In this document: piece by piece, positions 1 to 9,700 of the stretch
How the letters are laid out: every line of letters begins with the position of its first letter
How positions within the stretch are numbered: position 1 is the stretch's first letter
Origin: Armatimonadota bacterium
Lineage (GTDB): Bacteria; Armatimonadota; Abditibacteriia; CG2-30-59-28
Assembly: GCA_016199605.1 (NCBI GenBank)
Contig: JACQGJ010000048.1
Span: 1-16,797, forward strand
Direction: 5' to 3'
Length of the DNA: 16,797 nucleotides
Program-made: the position numbers and the translations under genes
The notes under the pieces: model-generated
What the model was told of the DNA's origin: nothing
Databases searched by the model: none
Seen by the model: only the letters and a program-made list of their open reading frames with translations

Positions 1-1628
1 CCGCCCGTCGTTGGGTTGAACAGCGACATCATCTGAAGCGATCCCGTCGGCATCCCGTAGCCGTGCTCAAGCTGGAAGGGCACATTGCTCACCCACCCGC
101 CTTTCAAGGGGTAGAAGTAGTAACTGTCCTTCAAAGGCCCAACGGTGGCATGAGTGAGCAACGGGAAGAAGACGCGCAGCCGATGGGGTTGCGTGTCGGT
201 GTTCGTCACTCTGAGTCCGAAACGCAGGTCGCAGGAATTGTCCAGGCGCGCCGAGAATTGCGCCATTGCTTTCGCCGAGCGCAGAGAGAGCGTCACCGTT
301 GCGCCTTCGCCTTTGGCGCTGCTTTTCGTCCTGACGACCTCGAACTTGTCCGAGGTTATCAACTCATCGTCGACTGCGATCGCGAACAGGTTTGACGTTT
401 GGCCATCTACCAGGCAGTCCTCAGCAGCCCGCTTGTGGTACAGGCGACGAAGAGCCAAGGGTTGCGTCGTCAGTTCCGCAAACAGGTAGCTGTTCTCCAA
501 CTCAAACCCGTGGCCCGAAAAGCGCGCTTGCGGTTTCACAGTGCGAGTCACGCTGTTGGGTGATTGTGTCGGGGGAGGCAGCGCTTCCCTGGCGAGACGC
601 CGATAGATGTTGTTCAGGCTCAACACTCCCCCGGCCTGGAGTTGATGCAGCCCGGTCAGTCGTTCGATCTCTGACGGAATGCGGTTGACCGTCTCGTCGC
701 TGAACTCTATGAGGGAGGATAAAGCCGCTCGATCGACGGTCACGGTTTCCCGCAGCAGTTTCACAACCTCCGTCGGGGTCGGCTTCCGCACACTGGCGGC
801 GTAGACAAACGCAGCGACGGCGGCCGTCGTTGCTGCCGCGGGACACGTCCCACCCGTTCCTGAGGCATGAAACGAGGGGGGGACGAAGTTGATCGTTTCC
901 GTGTCTCGCTCATCTCTGGCTGAAGGAGTCAGCAACTCGCCTGGCGACTTGCGAGCCAGGGGGATGGCCGTGATGAAGTTCTGGATGCCGCTGCCATCAG
1001 GCTTGAGCGCATGAGCCTGCCACGACTCGCTTGTCGGTCGGCCGGTCTCCCCATAAGGTGCAACGAACAGGGCGTTCGAGGTCTCACGAGTCTTGTCAGC
1101 GATGAGCCGAACACTCGGTCCCCAGAACGAGTGGAAGCAGACGATGAGGTCCGCCTCCTGCCCGGCCTTCGCGAAGGTCTCACCGATGACGGCGTAGTCG
1201 TCCGGCGGTTGATAGACCAGCAAACGCGTTCGGACGCCGAGCAGCTTTGTCAGGTCTAAAATGACTTGCGCCTGGCCGGTGTCATGCGTTCCCGCCTTGG
1301 GATCCGTCGCGCCCTCGCGGTACTCAAAAGTATTGAACCACGGCATCCACGGAAGAGGCTGCGCCTTGATGTAGCCGGAGAGCGAGGACTCGCTGACGCC
1401 GCCCTCTCCGACAATCGCAATGGTCACGGGCCTGCGGCAGGCCATCGTCACAAGCCGGGAGCGGGTTGCCTCGTCGGTGATGCCGAGAGCATGCAACTCC
1501 CATTGCGCTCCTTCCAGGGCCTTCTTCTCGAGTCCTTGCTGGGCAGCGGAAACGGCACCCGACAAGGACACGGAAAACAGCACGGTTGTGAGGGCCCTGA
1601 AATATTGTCTCGCGGAAATAAATCGCAT
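1..1628 (-). CDS. Secreted subtilase-fold protein, catalytically degenerate (partial, runs off the left edge)
   Basis: I translated the open minus frame by hand: 542 codons without a stop from an ATG preceded by GAGGTG with 7 nt spacing. Residues 1-28 look like a signal peptide (basic start, hydrophobic core, AVSA end). Residues 68-280 follow the S8 subtilase order. IAIVGEGGV (70-78) sits where the Asp strand should be, GTHDTG (113-118) matches the His motif, VAPYGETG (189-196) matches the oxyanion Asn region, and SGTGGTCPAA (256-265) matches SGTSxAAP. Only His115 survives: Asp is Gly74 (Glu75 next to it), the oxyanion Asn is Glu194 and the nucleophile Ser is Gly259. From about residue 368 a beta-rich region resembles sugar-enzyme beta-sandwich domains, which is inference. 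It is probably an exported binding or scaffold protein rather than a protease. The C-terminus is missing from the window. Confidence 0.85.
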   Translation of the reverse strand, partial: MRFISARQYFRALTTVLFSVSLSGAVSAAQQGLEKKALEGAQWELHALGITDEATRSRLVTMACRRPVTIAIVGEGGVSESSLSGYIKAQPLPWMPWFNTFEYREGATDPKAGTHDTGQAQVILDLTKLLGVRTRLLVYQPPDDYAVIGETFAKAGQEADLIVCFHSFWGPSVRLIADKTRETSNALFVAPYGETGRPTSESWQAHALKPDGSGIQNFITAIPLARKSPGELLTPSARDERDTETINFVPPSFHASGTGGTCPAAATTAAVAAFVYAASVRKPTPTEVVKLLRETVTVDRAALSSLIEFSDETVNRIPSEIERLTGLHQLQAGGVLSLNNIYRRLAREALPPPTQSPNSVTRTVKPQARFSGHGFELENSYLFAELTTQPLALRRLYHKRAAEDCLVDGQTSNLFAIAVDDELITSDKFEVVRTKSSAKGEGATVTLSLRSAKAMAQFSARLDNSCDLRFGLRVTNTDTQPHRLRVFFPLLTHATVGPLKDSYYFYPLKGGWVSNVPFQLEHGYGMPTGSLQMMSLFNPTTG

Positions 1629-2169
1629 CAGTATTCACCTCATTGCGAATGTGCCATCAACCATTCCTTCGAATCTCCGAAGAGGGAGACCGCGCGGATC
1701 TGTAGAGACCAGACCTACAGCCGACTAAGGTCGATCGGCACATCGTGCGCTCGGTCCTGTCTTCGCCGCCGCATCCGTCAGTCCTCTTCCGTGACCTGAT
1801 ACGCCTCAGCCGCTCCACTTCCAGGGACCCCCCGTCTTCGACATCGAAGAAGATATCCTGCCGCTCTACTCCGCGCCGTAACCCGTCAGATCATACGTTG
1901 TCTGATGCTGAAAGCGTTGGATCAGGTGTGCCCTGGTGATCCACACGTGTCTGAGTACGGATTTGTTTTGGCAATCACCGACCGGAGGCGCGGTCACATT
2001 CAAAGAGGTGTTCCCGTATATCCTTTGACCGGCGAAGTCAAATCTGGTAATCTCATCCTGCATGGCAAGCCTTACTTTCCGTTACGGAGGCTTACCTTTG
2101 AGTATGAGGTGTATATCGCTTCTTTGACTTGTCAGTGGTTCCGGCTCTGCCGGGTAGGGGAGGGAAAGC
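1629..2169. other. 541-nt divergent intergenic region, no gene recognised
   Basis: Short open frames exist on both strands but read as low-complexity shadow peptides with no family motif and no ribosome site. I see several short dyads: CTGTAG/CTACAG at 1700-1720, GGATCA/TGATCC at 1919-1942 and AAGCCT/AGGCTT at 2067-2093. I could not place a convincing promoter for either flanking gene, although both must start transcription here or from further away. Confidence 0.5.
1636..1641 (-). promoter_or_regulatory. Ribosome binding site fixing the start of the subtilase-fold gene
   Basis: On the minus strand GAGGTG lies 7 nt before the ATG at 1628. The only nearby upstream ATG (1643) is closed at once by TGA, so this site decides the start. 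Confidence 0.6.
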
Positions 2170-2886
2170 ATGAAAAGACTACTGCACTTCGCATGGCTGG
2201 CGTTCGTTGCCTTTATCGTTTGTCGCACCGCGAGCGCCGGCACCGTTTATGGACCTTCGGGACTCATCCTGAATCCGTCGGCCTACGTGCCGGACGCCGG
2301 ATCGGCTTCCATCGGCGCGTCGACTTTCACCGTAGATTTGCCAGGGGCAGACAAGCGGTGGATGTCCAGCACGATTGACTTCGGCGTTGGAGGCAAAGCC
2401 GAGGCGGGATTGACTTACCTCCGTCGGAGCGGTGGGGGATCGCAGTCCGGTTTTGGAGGATTCGGCAAGTATCAGTTTCAACACGAGAGCGCATCCGGTC
2501 CGGCCATCGCCGTCGGCATCGACTTCATCGGCGGGAGCCTGAAGACCACTCAGGGCTACCTCACTGCGACCAAGCGCCTTTCCCCTGCTGACGCTCTCAA
2601 TCCCTTTACTCTGACTGCCGGCGTGATCCACGTCCAGGACCGGGATGGAATCACTCGACACGACGACGATGTTTTCGGCGGCTTCAACCTCGGCATCGCG
2701 CCTCGGCTCAACCTCGTTACCGAATGGAGGAGTCGCACAGCCGGTAATCCAAAGAACGGCAGCGGAGCGATGCTCATGTACGGTGGAGGCAAATACGGGT
2801 TGGCCGTGGGTTTCGTCAACAACGGGGCAAGCCAGAGTCACGAGTTCTTCATCGGGGCCGGCTTCAACGTCAGCACGCTCGACTGA
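2170..2886 (+). CDS. Exported beta-barrel-like protein, YjbH-like
   Basis: The 238-aa product starts with a clear signal peptide: MKRLL, a hydrophobic stretch, then TASA before Gly24. A strong ribosome site (GGGGAGGG, 5 nt from the ATG) supports the start. The mature part opens with GPSGLILNPSAYVPDAGSAS, reminiscent of the start of YjbH-type outer-membrane proteins (a glycine turn followed by an asparagine/threonine-proline pair). It continues as many short alternating polar/hydrophobic strands separated by Gly, Asn and Asp turns (for example 66-90, 110-128, 170-190, 200-236), as expected of a small outer-membrane beta-barrel. The chain ends GAGFNVSTLD, without the terminal Phe of classical barrels. 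Its last 17 nt overlap the stop region of the convergent cyclase gene. The substrate or function cannot be read. The family assignment is tentative; the export call is firm. Confidence 0.65.
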   Translation: MKRLLHFAWLAFVAFIVCRTASAGTVYGPSGLILNPSAYVPDAGSASIGASTFTVDLPGADKRWMSSTIDFGVGGKAEAGLTYLRRSGGGSQSGFGGFGKYQFQHESASGPAIAVGIDFIGGSLKTTQGYLTATKRLSPADALNPFTLTAGVIHVQDRDGITRHDDDVFGGFNLGIAPRLNLVTEWRSRTAGNPKNGSGAMLMYGGGKYGLAVGFVNNGASQSHEFFIGAGFNVSTLD

Positions 2887-5800
2887 GGCGCTCAAGGTCA
2901 CCCTCGGCGTGCAGCCTCTCGAATATCTCTCTTGCGCGGTTCCGGTAGTTGAGAGCGTCGGCTTCGTCCTGCATCGCTCGCGCCAAATCCTCACACGTCC
3001 GCCCCACTTCAAGCTCGGCATTCATGTCTTCGAACAGGCGCAGACTCTCCTGAAGATCAAGGACCGACGGCTCCCGCCGTCCCATCGCGGCGAGTGCGGC
3101 CCCATGCGACCGAAGCGCGATCGCCTGGTGGAACTTGCTCCCCATCGGATTGGCAATCTCAAGGGCCACCACTGCGTTCGTCTCGGCTCCCTCCGGATTT
3201 CCCGCAAGCAAGTCTACCGACGAGAGCGACGCATGCGTCAACGACAGCAGGTCCTGAAGCCCAAGTCGCCCGGACTCGATCGCCGCGGTGTTGAGCGTTT
3301 CCCGAGCTTCGGCGACCTCGCCCCTGGCGAGTTGGACCCGACCCAGATTCACCAAAGCAAACGTCGCGGTGTAGTTGTTCCCAATGCGGTGTGCAAGTGC
3401 CAGCGCCTGGCGATAGTGAGCTTCCGCCTCCCTGAACCTGCCCAGATTGCAGGCAACATTTCCCCGGTTGACGAGACCGGCGCTCATTCCCTCCGTGTGT
3501 CCCATACGTTCCCGCATCTCGACGCTTCGCCGAAAGAACTCGTCGGCTTCCTGATACCTCCCGCCATCCGACGACAGGTTGCCGAGATTGTTGAGCGCCG
3601 AAGCAATGCCGACAAGGTCACCCAATTCCTCACGGATCGTCAGGCTGCGACGCAGCAGGTCCCCGGCGGAGTCATAGTCCCCCGAGCTGTGCTGCACCAC
3701 GCCGAGCACCAGGCAGCAGTCGCTGATTTCTTTCGGGCTGTTGACCCGCTCAGCCTGCGCCAGACCGCGGGAGGCCTGATCGGCGGCCTCGGTGTAATCT
3801 CCCAGCCGGAAGGAAACTCCGGCAAGCTCGCTCCAGATTTTCGCGACCTCACCTTGAGCGCCGGCCGAACGGCCCTCCTCCACTTCTGCCAGTCCGTCAC
3901 GCAGCCAACGAAGGGCCTCTGCCGCCTCAGACTCCCGCATGTAGACGTCCCCAATCTTCCGTTTCAACGCGGCAATGTGAACACGGAGGGATCCGTCAAG
4001 CGATCCCTTGCAGGTCAAAGACAGCTCGTCGAGCACCTGGTGGTACCGCGATCGTGCTTCCACGTATTCGCCGGTCAGAGTAGCGACGTCGCCCAGCGCC
4101 TCGTAGCACCGGTGTGCGTCCCGCCTCCGCTCCGCTCGGGCCTCCACCGGAAGGCGGTCCAGGGTCTCCAGAGCCTCGGTAAAGAACGACCTCGCATTGC
4201 TCGTCGCGAACAATCGCAGCGCTTTCGCACCCGATAGTATGAGAGAATCGACGGCTTTCACGACGTTGTCGGATCGTGAATAGTGATAGGCCAGCTTCTC
4301 ATACTGGTCTTCGAGTCGAGCGCCGCTCAACGCCTCGATCGTTGATGCAACGGCTTCATGGTATTGGTGACGCAGCTCGATGAGCAGCATCTGGTATGCC
4401 ACGTCCTGGATGATCGACTGTCGAAACCCGTATTCCCATGAGGGCTGCGGAGTGAGTTCTTCGATGAACTCTGCGGTCTCCAACTGCGCAACCGAAGGTG
4501 CGAAATCCACATGCAGTCCCGCCACGGCCCGAAGCACCTCAACGGGGAAGCTCTTTCCGATCACGGCGGCGCATTGCAGCGCGTGCTTGACTGGCGGGCG
4601 CAGAAGGTCGATGCGCGCCGTGACGATGGCTTCGAGAGTTTCCGGGAGCTGCACGTGGTGTGGATCGTGGGTTTCCTTCCATTGACCGTCCTCGCTGACA
4701 AGCCACCCGGTGTCAACGAGAGAACGGACCAACTCTTCGACAAACAACGGAAATCCGGCCGCGCGCTCAACAATCAGGCTGCGAAGGATCGGCAGCGACT
4801 GAGGCTCCGCGCCCAGCAGGGCGGCGGCCATCTTTTCGCACTCGGTGTCGCTCAGCCCCTTCAGGTTCAACGTGATCGAACCTTCTCGTGCTGCCCACGA
4901 CGGCGTGAATTCCGGCCGGTAAGCGGTGACCAGCAGGAAACGCTCCGAGTCGAGGTCGGCAGTGAGCGTGTCCATGATCTCGAGCGAAAGCGGTTCCATC
5001 CACTGCACGTCATCGACGATGACCACAAGCCCGCGCTTGCGCGCGAGTGCGGACATAACCGTGCGGACCGCGTGCTGAGTCGCGCGCTTGGCGGCCTGTG
5101 CATCGGTGCCTTCCGGGCGGGGCAGTCCAAAAACATCCGCAAGATACGGCAGCGATTCCTGAAGCCCAGGCTCAATCTCCGCCAGCGTCTCGGAGATCGC
5201 TGCCTTCTGTTGGCTATGGTCGTCGCCTTCTTTGATTCCGCACAACTGGCTCAGAAGAATACGCCATGTCCGGTAGGCATTACGGCTTTCGCCGAAGGGA
5301 CACCCCGATCTCAAACAGACCAGCCCGTGATTGTGGATGATCTTAGCGAACTCCTCGAGCAGCCGTGATTTGCCGATGCCCGATTGTCCAACAACACTCA
5401 TTACGGCGCGGGTCGCGTCCGTCGACCGCGAGAGAGCGTCCCGCATGATCTGGAGTTCGGCGTCCCGCCCGACGAACGTGGAGCGGTCTCCTCCATACCC
5501 GAAGGCGCCCGCCGCCGGCTTCTCTCCGGTGACCTCATACACGGAGACCGGTTGCTCCTTGCCTTTGACGCGAATCGGCTCCCAAGCCTGGTACTGGAAA
5601 AGGCGGAGGGTTTGCCGGTAAACGGTCTCGCTGACGAGGACGCTGTTGGGGCGGGCCGTTGTCTCAATGCGGCTTGCGAGATTTACCGCGTCGCCCATCA
5701 CGGTATACTGTTGCTTCTGCTCGGAGCCGACCACACCGGCGACGACAAGGCCGCTGTTGAGACCGACACGCATTTGAAGGTTCGTGCCCGTTTGCTCTCG

Positions 5801-6316
5801 TAGCCGCGCGGCAAACTCGGACAGTGCGACCTGCATTTCGAGCGCAGCGCGCACCGCGCGCTCCGGGTCGTTCTCATGCGCGATGGGAGCGCCGAACAGC
5901 GCCATCACGCAGTCCCCGATGAACTTGTCGATGGTTCCCTCGTGGCGAGCGATCACCTTTCCGAGCTCCGAAAAGCATCGGTTCATCAACCGGAAGACCT
6001 CCTCCGGGTCCAGCTTCTCGGACATCGCCGTGAACCCCATCACGTCGGCGAATAGAATCGTGACGCGACGTCGCTCACTGGGGGGCTGTGGCGGGGGCTC
6101 GACGTGAACGTCCGCGGGTTGCAGGGGAAAGGTTGGCGACTCCTCCAGAGGCGAGCCGCACGCGCCGCAGAAGAGGAAACTGGGAGGATTCTCGAAGCCG
6201 CAGCGCTGGCACCGGCTGTGTGACACTGAGGCGTGGTGTGCGTCCAGTTGCTCTCCACACCGGCCGCAATACACCATTGCCTCAGGATTATCGAACTCAC
6301 AACGCGGACACAGCAA
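2870..6316 (-). CDS. Class III adenylate cyclase with double zinc ribbon, AAA/STAND ATPase and TPR array
   Basis: This 1148-aa cytoplasmic signalling protein has clear modules. A double zinc ribbon spans 3-53 (Cys3/6/17/20 and Cys36/39/50/53). A class III nucleotidyl cyclase spans about 83-262, with metal aspartates Asp91 and Asp135, adenine-selecting Lys131 and Asp209, and transition-state Asn212 and Arg216. All key residues are present, so it should make cAMP from ATP. The ATPase has FVGRDAEL at 281, Walker A GQSGIGKS at 310-317 and Walker B VVIVDD ending at Asp436. The C-terminal part, from about 680 to 1140, is TPR-like helical repeats, likely a partner or ligand sensor. The start is TTG at 6316: an in-frame TGA lies only 6 nt upstream and no ATG is available. 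A GAGTGAG stretch precedes it. The 3' end overlaps the convergent beta-barrel gene by 17 bp. The input signal is unknown. Confidence 0.93.
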   Translation of the reverse strand: MLCPRCEFDNPEAMVYCGRCGEQLDAHHASVSHSRCQRCGFENPPSFLFCGACGSPLEESPTFPLQPADVHVEPPPQPPSERRRVTILFADVMGFTAMSEKLDPEEVFRLMNRCFSELGKVIARHEGTIDKFIGDCVMALFGAPIAHENDPERAVRAALEMQVALSEFAARLREQTGTNLQMRVGLNSGLVVAGVVGSEQKQQYTVMGDAVNLASRIETTARPNSVLVSETVYRQTLRLFQYQAWEPIRVKGKEQPVSVYEVTGEKPAAGAFGYGGDRSTFVGRDAELQIMRDALSRSTDATRAVMSVVGQSGIGKSRLLEEFAKIIHNHGLVCLRSGCPFGESRNAYRTWRILLSQLCGIKEGDDHSQQKAAISETLAEIEPGLQESLPYLADVFGLPRPEGTDAQAAKRATQHAVRTVMSALARKRGLVVIVDDVQWMEPLSLEIMDTLTADLDSERFLLVTAYRPEFTPSWAAREGSITLNLKGLSDTECEKMAAALLGAEPQSLPILRSLIVERAAGFPLFVEELVRSLVDTGWLVSEDGQWKETHDPHHVQLPETLEAIVTARIDLLRPPVKHALQCAAVIGKSFPVEVLRAVAGLHVDFAPSVAQLETAEFIEELTPQPSWEYGFRQSIIQDVAYQMLLIELRHQYHEAVASTIEALSGARLEDQYEKLAYHYSRSDNVVKAVDSLILSGAKALRLFATSNARSFFTEALETLDRLPVEARAERRRDAHRCYEALGDVATLTGEYVEARSRYHQVLDELSLTCKGSLDGSLRVHIAALKRKIGDVYMRESEAAEALRWLRDGLAEVEEGRSAGAQGEVAKIWSELAGVSFRLGDYTEAADQASRGLAQAERVNSPKEISDCCLVLGVVQHSSGDYDSAGDLLRRSLTIREELGDLVGIASALNNLGNLSSDGGRYQEADEFFRRSVEMRERMGHTEGMSAGLVNRGNVACNLGRFREAEAHYRQALALAHRIGNNYTATFALVNLGRVQLARGEVAEARETLNTAAIESGRLGLQDLLSLTHASLSSVDLLAGNPEGAETNAVVALEIANPMGSKFHQAIALRSHGAALAAMGRREPSVLDLQESLRLFEDMNAELEVGRTCEDLARAMQDEADALNYRNRAREIFERLHAEGDLERLSRAC

Positions 6317-6350
6317 GTCAGCTCACTCGATTCTGCCAACAAGTGAAGCC

Positions 6351-6379
6351 ATTATACCTGCCCAACCGACGGGAGAGGA
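6351..6379 (-). promoter_or_regulatory. Candidate promoter of the cyclase gene
   Basis: The minus strand carries a perfect TATAAT (6356-6351), 34 nt before the TTG start. The -35 region 17 nt away (TCCTCT) is poor, so an activator or an alternative sigma factor may be needed. A short leader of about 28 nt is implied. Confidence 0.45.
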
Positions 6380-6462
6380 AGGCGCGAGGCAGAACAACAA
6401 CGAGGCAACGGATCTAATCTTGTCGAGCAGTAGGGGAAACGGGTATCTGGAATTGTGTCAAA

Positions 6463-6564
6463 AGACCCCTTCGAGTTCACCTCTCCGGTGAATGAGATAG
6501 ACGGCCTGAACTGGAGGTGTCGTGCCCAGCCCTCGACACCTGCCAGTTCATCTGACAGGGGTCT
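6463..6564. other. Structured element: three nested/adjacent perfect stems forming a three-way junction
   Basis: An outer 8-bp stem pairs AGACCCCT (6463-6470) with AGGGGTCT (6557-6564). It encloses two hairpins. The first is TTCACC/GGTGAA with a 5-nt loop (6476-6492). The second is a 16-bp arm, TGAACTGGAGGTGTCG (6507-6522) against CGACACCTgCCAGTTCA (6534-6550), with a single bulged G and an 11-nt loop. In total 30 base pairs fall in 102 nt. No T-run follows, so it is not an ordinary terminator. It lies upstream of both divergent promoters, so the transcribed strand, if any, cannot be told. Options are a small RNA, a cis element, or the remnant of a palindromic mobile element. Confidence 0.55.
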
Positions 6565-6614
6565 GGGAGAATACAGGGACACTCGCCTTAACCTGCCGCG
6601 CAGGGACGGCACGT

Positions 6615-6632
6615 CTCGCCCAGCGGGGCGAG
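6615..6632. repeat. Perfect 7-bp hairpin CTCGCCC/GGGCGAG
   Basis: The stem closes on the 4-nt loop AGCG. A weaker 5-bp dyad, TGCCG/CGGCA, precedes it at 6594-6611. Together with the 6463-6564 structure it makes this spacer unusually rich in dyads. There is no T-tract. Confidence 0.4.
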
Positions 6633-6683
6633 TAGCGACCGGTCACTACAACAGCCAAATCTGGCTTTGGATAATGCACACCT

Positions 6684-6748
6684 GCCTTCGTTGATCTTTC
6701 GGCCCATTACGGATAGAATAGCGGCGTCGTGATACCGATGGGGTTGTG
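6684..6748 (+). repeat. 65-bp dispersed repeat, copy A (promoter-bearing block)
   Basis: By hand alignment, 60 of 65 bases match the block at 16375-16439 without gaps. Similarity continues more weakly to the left: GGATAATGCACAC at 6669-6681 against GGATTATCCACAC, two mismatches. The block ends just before the start region of the GH2 gene, and copy B ends just before the ribosome site of the Trm112 gene. Confidence 0.85.
6691..6719 (+). promoter_or_regulatory. Sigma-70-type promoter inside repeat copy A
   Basis: TTGATC (6691-6696), a 17-bp spacer, then TAGAAT (6714-6719), about 38 nt before the GH2 start. The hexamers match consensus at 4/6 and 5/6, with ideal spacing. The same arrangement is kept in copy B. 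Confidence 0.65.
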
Positions 6749-6756
6749 CATGGAGT

Positions 6757-9700
6757 ATGAATAGAATGATGGTTGCACTCGCAGTTCCCGGCCTTCTGAT
6801 GTTTGCGGGTGACACGTTCTCGTCGGCTGGCGGTGCTGTTGCCGAGGATAGAAGAGGTCTCGTCCTCGAATACACTTTCGAGGACAACGTTGCGGATAGC
6901 TCGGGCAATGGTCATGACGGAGCGGTCAAGGGCAACTCCGCTTACGTCGCCGGCAAGGTTGGGAAGTGCCTGGCGCTCGACGGCGAGGGAGACTACCTTG
7001 TTGCCGACACGAACCTGGCCGGCCTGACGGGAACCTTCACTATCGAGTGCTGGGTCAAGCCCGATGCGACCCAGAGCGCCTACGTCGACCTCCTCGGAAA
7101 CCATGCGGGCGTCCCCTTCTCCGGTTTCGTCCTTCAGCAGAACGGCGAGCAAGTGAATCGCTACTACTTCGCCTACGGTACCGGAAAAGCCTGGGTCTAC
7201 AGCAAGACGGTGGAGCTTACGCCGGACCAATGGCAGCACTTTGCCGTAGTGAAGACGCCGGATCGGTTGCGTCTCTATCTGAACGGAATGCTGGTTGACA
7301 GCATGGCCGCTGAAGAACCGATGGCCGAGAGCACCACACCCTTCATGGTCGGCAACGGCATCGCCGGCCCGCCACGGTGTTTCAAAGGGATGATCGACGA
7401 AGTCCGCGTCTGGAACAGGCGGGTTACGTTCGAGTCCCTCCTAACTCCGGAACAGCATAAGGACCTCTTCGAGCGGACGGGCAGACTGGAGACGAAGGCC
7501 TCCGGCGCGGGGAGCATCTTCCGTCCCGGTGACAAGAAGGAGATCGAGCTTTCCATAGACCCGGAGACGGTTCCGGCCAGTGTCGGGACGCTCTCGGTCT
7601 CGTTCGAGTGTACCGATGCGAATGGCAAGAGGACGCCGGCCCTGAGTCCGGTAACTCTCCGCAGGTCCGACGGATTCAAGCGGCGGGTGCCCTTCTCCGC
7701 AGAGCCAGGAATCTACCGGGTCGCCTACACGTTGACCGTTGGAGTGAGGGCAGCCGCTAAAGGCGTGGCGCAGGGAACCTTCTCCTTCGCGGTGCTGCGT
7801 GGCTTCGGCAGCAAGGATTTCCACGGCACGACGCGGTCGGGCGACCTCCGCCCAAAGGCGAGGGTGGCCTCGACTTCCGTAGTGTCGTTGGACGGACAGT
7901 GGCTACTGGCAACCGACCCAAAGAACGTGGGCCGCGAGCAGAAGTGGTTTGCAGGTTCGATTCCGCAGGTGACGACGGCAAAGGTCCCGTGGATCATCCA
8001 GGATACGTTCCCCGCGTATCATGGCGTGGCGTGGTACTGGCGTGACTTTGCAACTCCGGGGAACCAGCACGCAGAGGGGCGCTATCTGCTGCGCTTCCGG
8101 GCGGTTGATTACCTGGCCGAGGTCTGGGTCAACGGCGTGCCCGTGGGCAGACATGAGGGCGGCGAGACGCCTTTCGTCTTGGACGTTACCGACGCTGTAG
8201 CTCAGGCTTCCACCTTGTCCCGCAACCGCCTCGCCGTACGCGTGCTGAACCCCACCCACGAACCGATTGACGGCCTTGTTTTGAATCAGACTCCCCACCG
8301 GGCCAAGGTCATCCCCTATTCCGCAGGCGCTTCCTACAACCATGGCGGCATCGTCGATTCGGTGGAGCTAATCATCACCCCATCCGTGCGCATCGAGGAC
8401 CTCTACGTCTGGCCAGACCCGAAGACTGGAGTTGTTCACATTCAAGCCACGGTCCACAACGCACTCGACAAGCCCGTCACCGGACACCTGCAGTTCGCCG
8501 TTTCTCCGGCCGTGAGTGGAGAGACATTGGACGCTGCCTGCCTGGATCGCAGGCTTCCTCCTGGCGACACGCTGGTCGAGGCGAGTTTGCGCATCAACAA
8601 CCCGCGTTTGTGGCAACTGAACGACCCCTACCTGTATCGCGTGACAGCCCGCGCCGGGAGGGCCCGTTCGAACTCTTTCGACGAATACTCCGTCCGATGC
8701 GGCTTCCGCGACTTCAGGTTTGAAAACGGCTACTTCCGTCTCAATGGCCGGCGGCTCTTTATCCGAAGCTCCCACACCGTCAACGCCGCTCCCGTCGGCC
8801 AGCAGGTGCCGCACGACCCCGACCTCTTTCGCCGCGATCTGCTTTACGTGAAGGCGATGGGCTTCAACGCGATTCGGTTCATCTGGGGAGGCGCGACGCG
8901 CCAGCAATTGGATCTCTGTGACGAGATCGGTCTGCTCGTTTATGAGGAGTCCTACGCCTCGCAGTCGATGGACGATACACCCAAACTGGCCGACCGGTTC
9001 GACCGTTCCGTCGCCGAACTCATCAAGCGCGACCGGAACCATCCAAGCGTGGTGATGTGGGGGCTGTTGAACGAGGCCTCGGACAACCCATCGTTCCGGC
9101 ACGCGGTGGGGATGCTGCCGCTCGTCCGGTTCTTCGACGACACCCGCGTGGTGATGCTGAATAGCGGACGCTATGACGGCAAGCTTGAGATCGGCGCCCT
9201 CAGCAACCCCGGCGCCTCCGACTGGGAGAACGTGCTGACCGACGTACACGTCTACCCGCGCGTTCCTCACACGGCTGAGACCATCCGTGGCCTGCGAGCG
9301 CTCGACGGTGGCAGGAACCACGCCTTCCTCACAGAGTACGGCATCGGAAGCGCGGTGGACCTGTGGCGAGTCACCCGACACTTCGAGCGCCTCGGTAGAG
9401 AGAACGCCGAGGACGCCGTCTTCTACCGCGACAAGCTGAACCGATTCCTTGCCGACTGGGAACGGTGGAAGCTGGAGGAGTGCTTCGGCCGGCCGGAGGA
9501 CTTCTTCGCTGCCAGCCTGCGCAAGATGGCCGGACAGCGCACCCTCGGACTGAACGCTGTTCGCGCCAACCCCAACCTCGTGGGCTACAGCCTCACCGGC
9601 ACCATGGACCACGTGAACTGCGGCGAGGGACTGTTCACGCTCTTTCGCGAGCTGAAGCCTGGGACTGTGGACGCTCTCTTCGACGGGCTTGCTCCGCTCC

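Noticed and set aside
1866..2063. A 65-aa minus-strand frame in the left intergenic region
   Set aside because: No ribosome site, no motif and no partner gene; composition is like the surrounding spacer.
2645..4237. A 530-codon plus-strand open frame
   Set aside because: It lies antisense to the cyclase gene, whose zinc, cyclase, ATPase and TPR motifs are unmistakable; the plus-strand peptide has no family motif.
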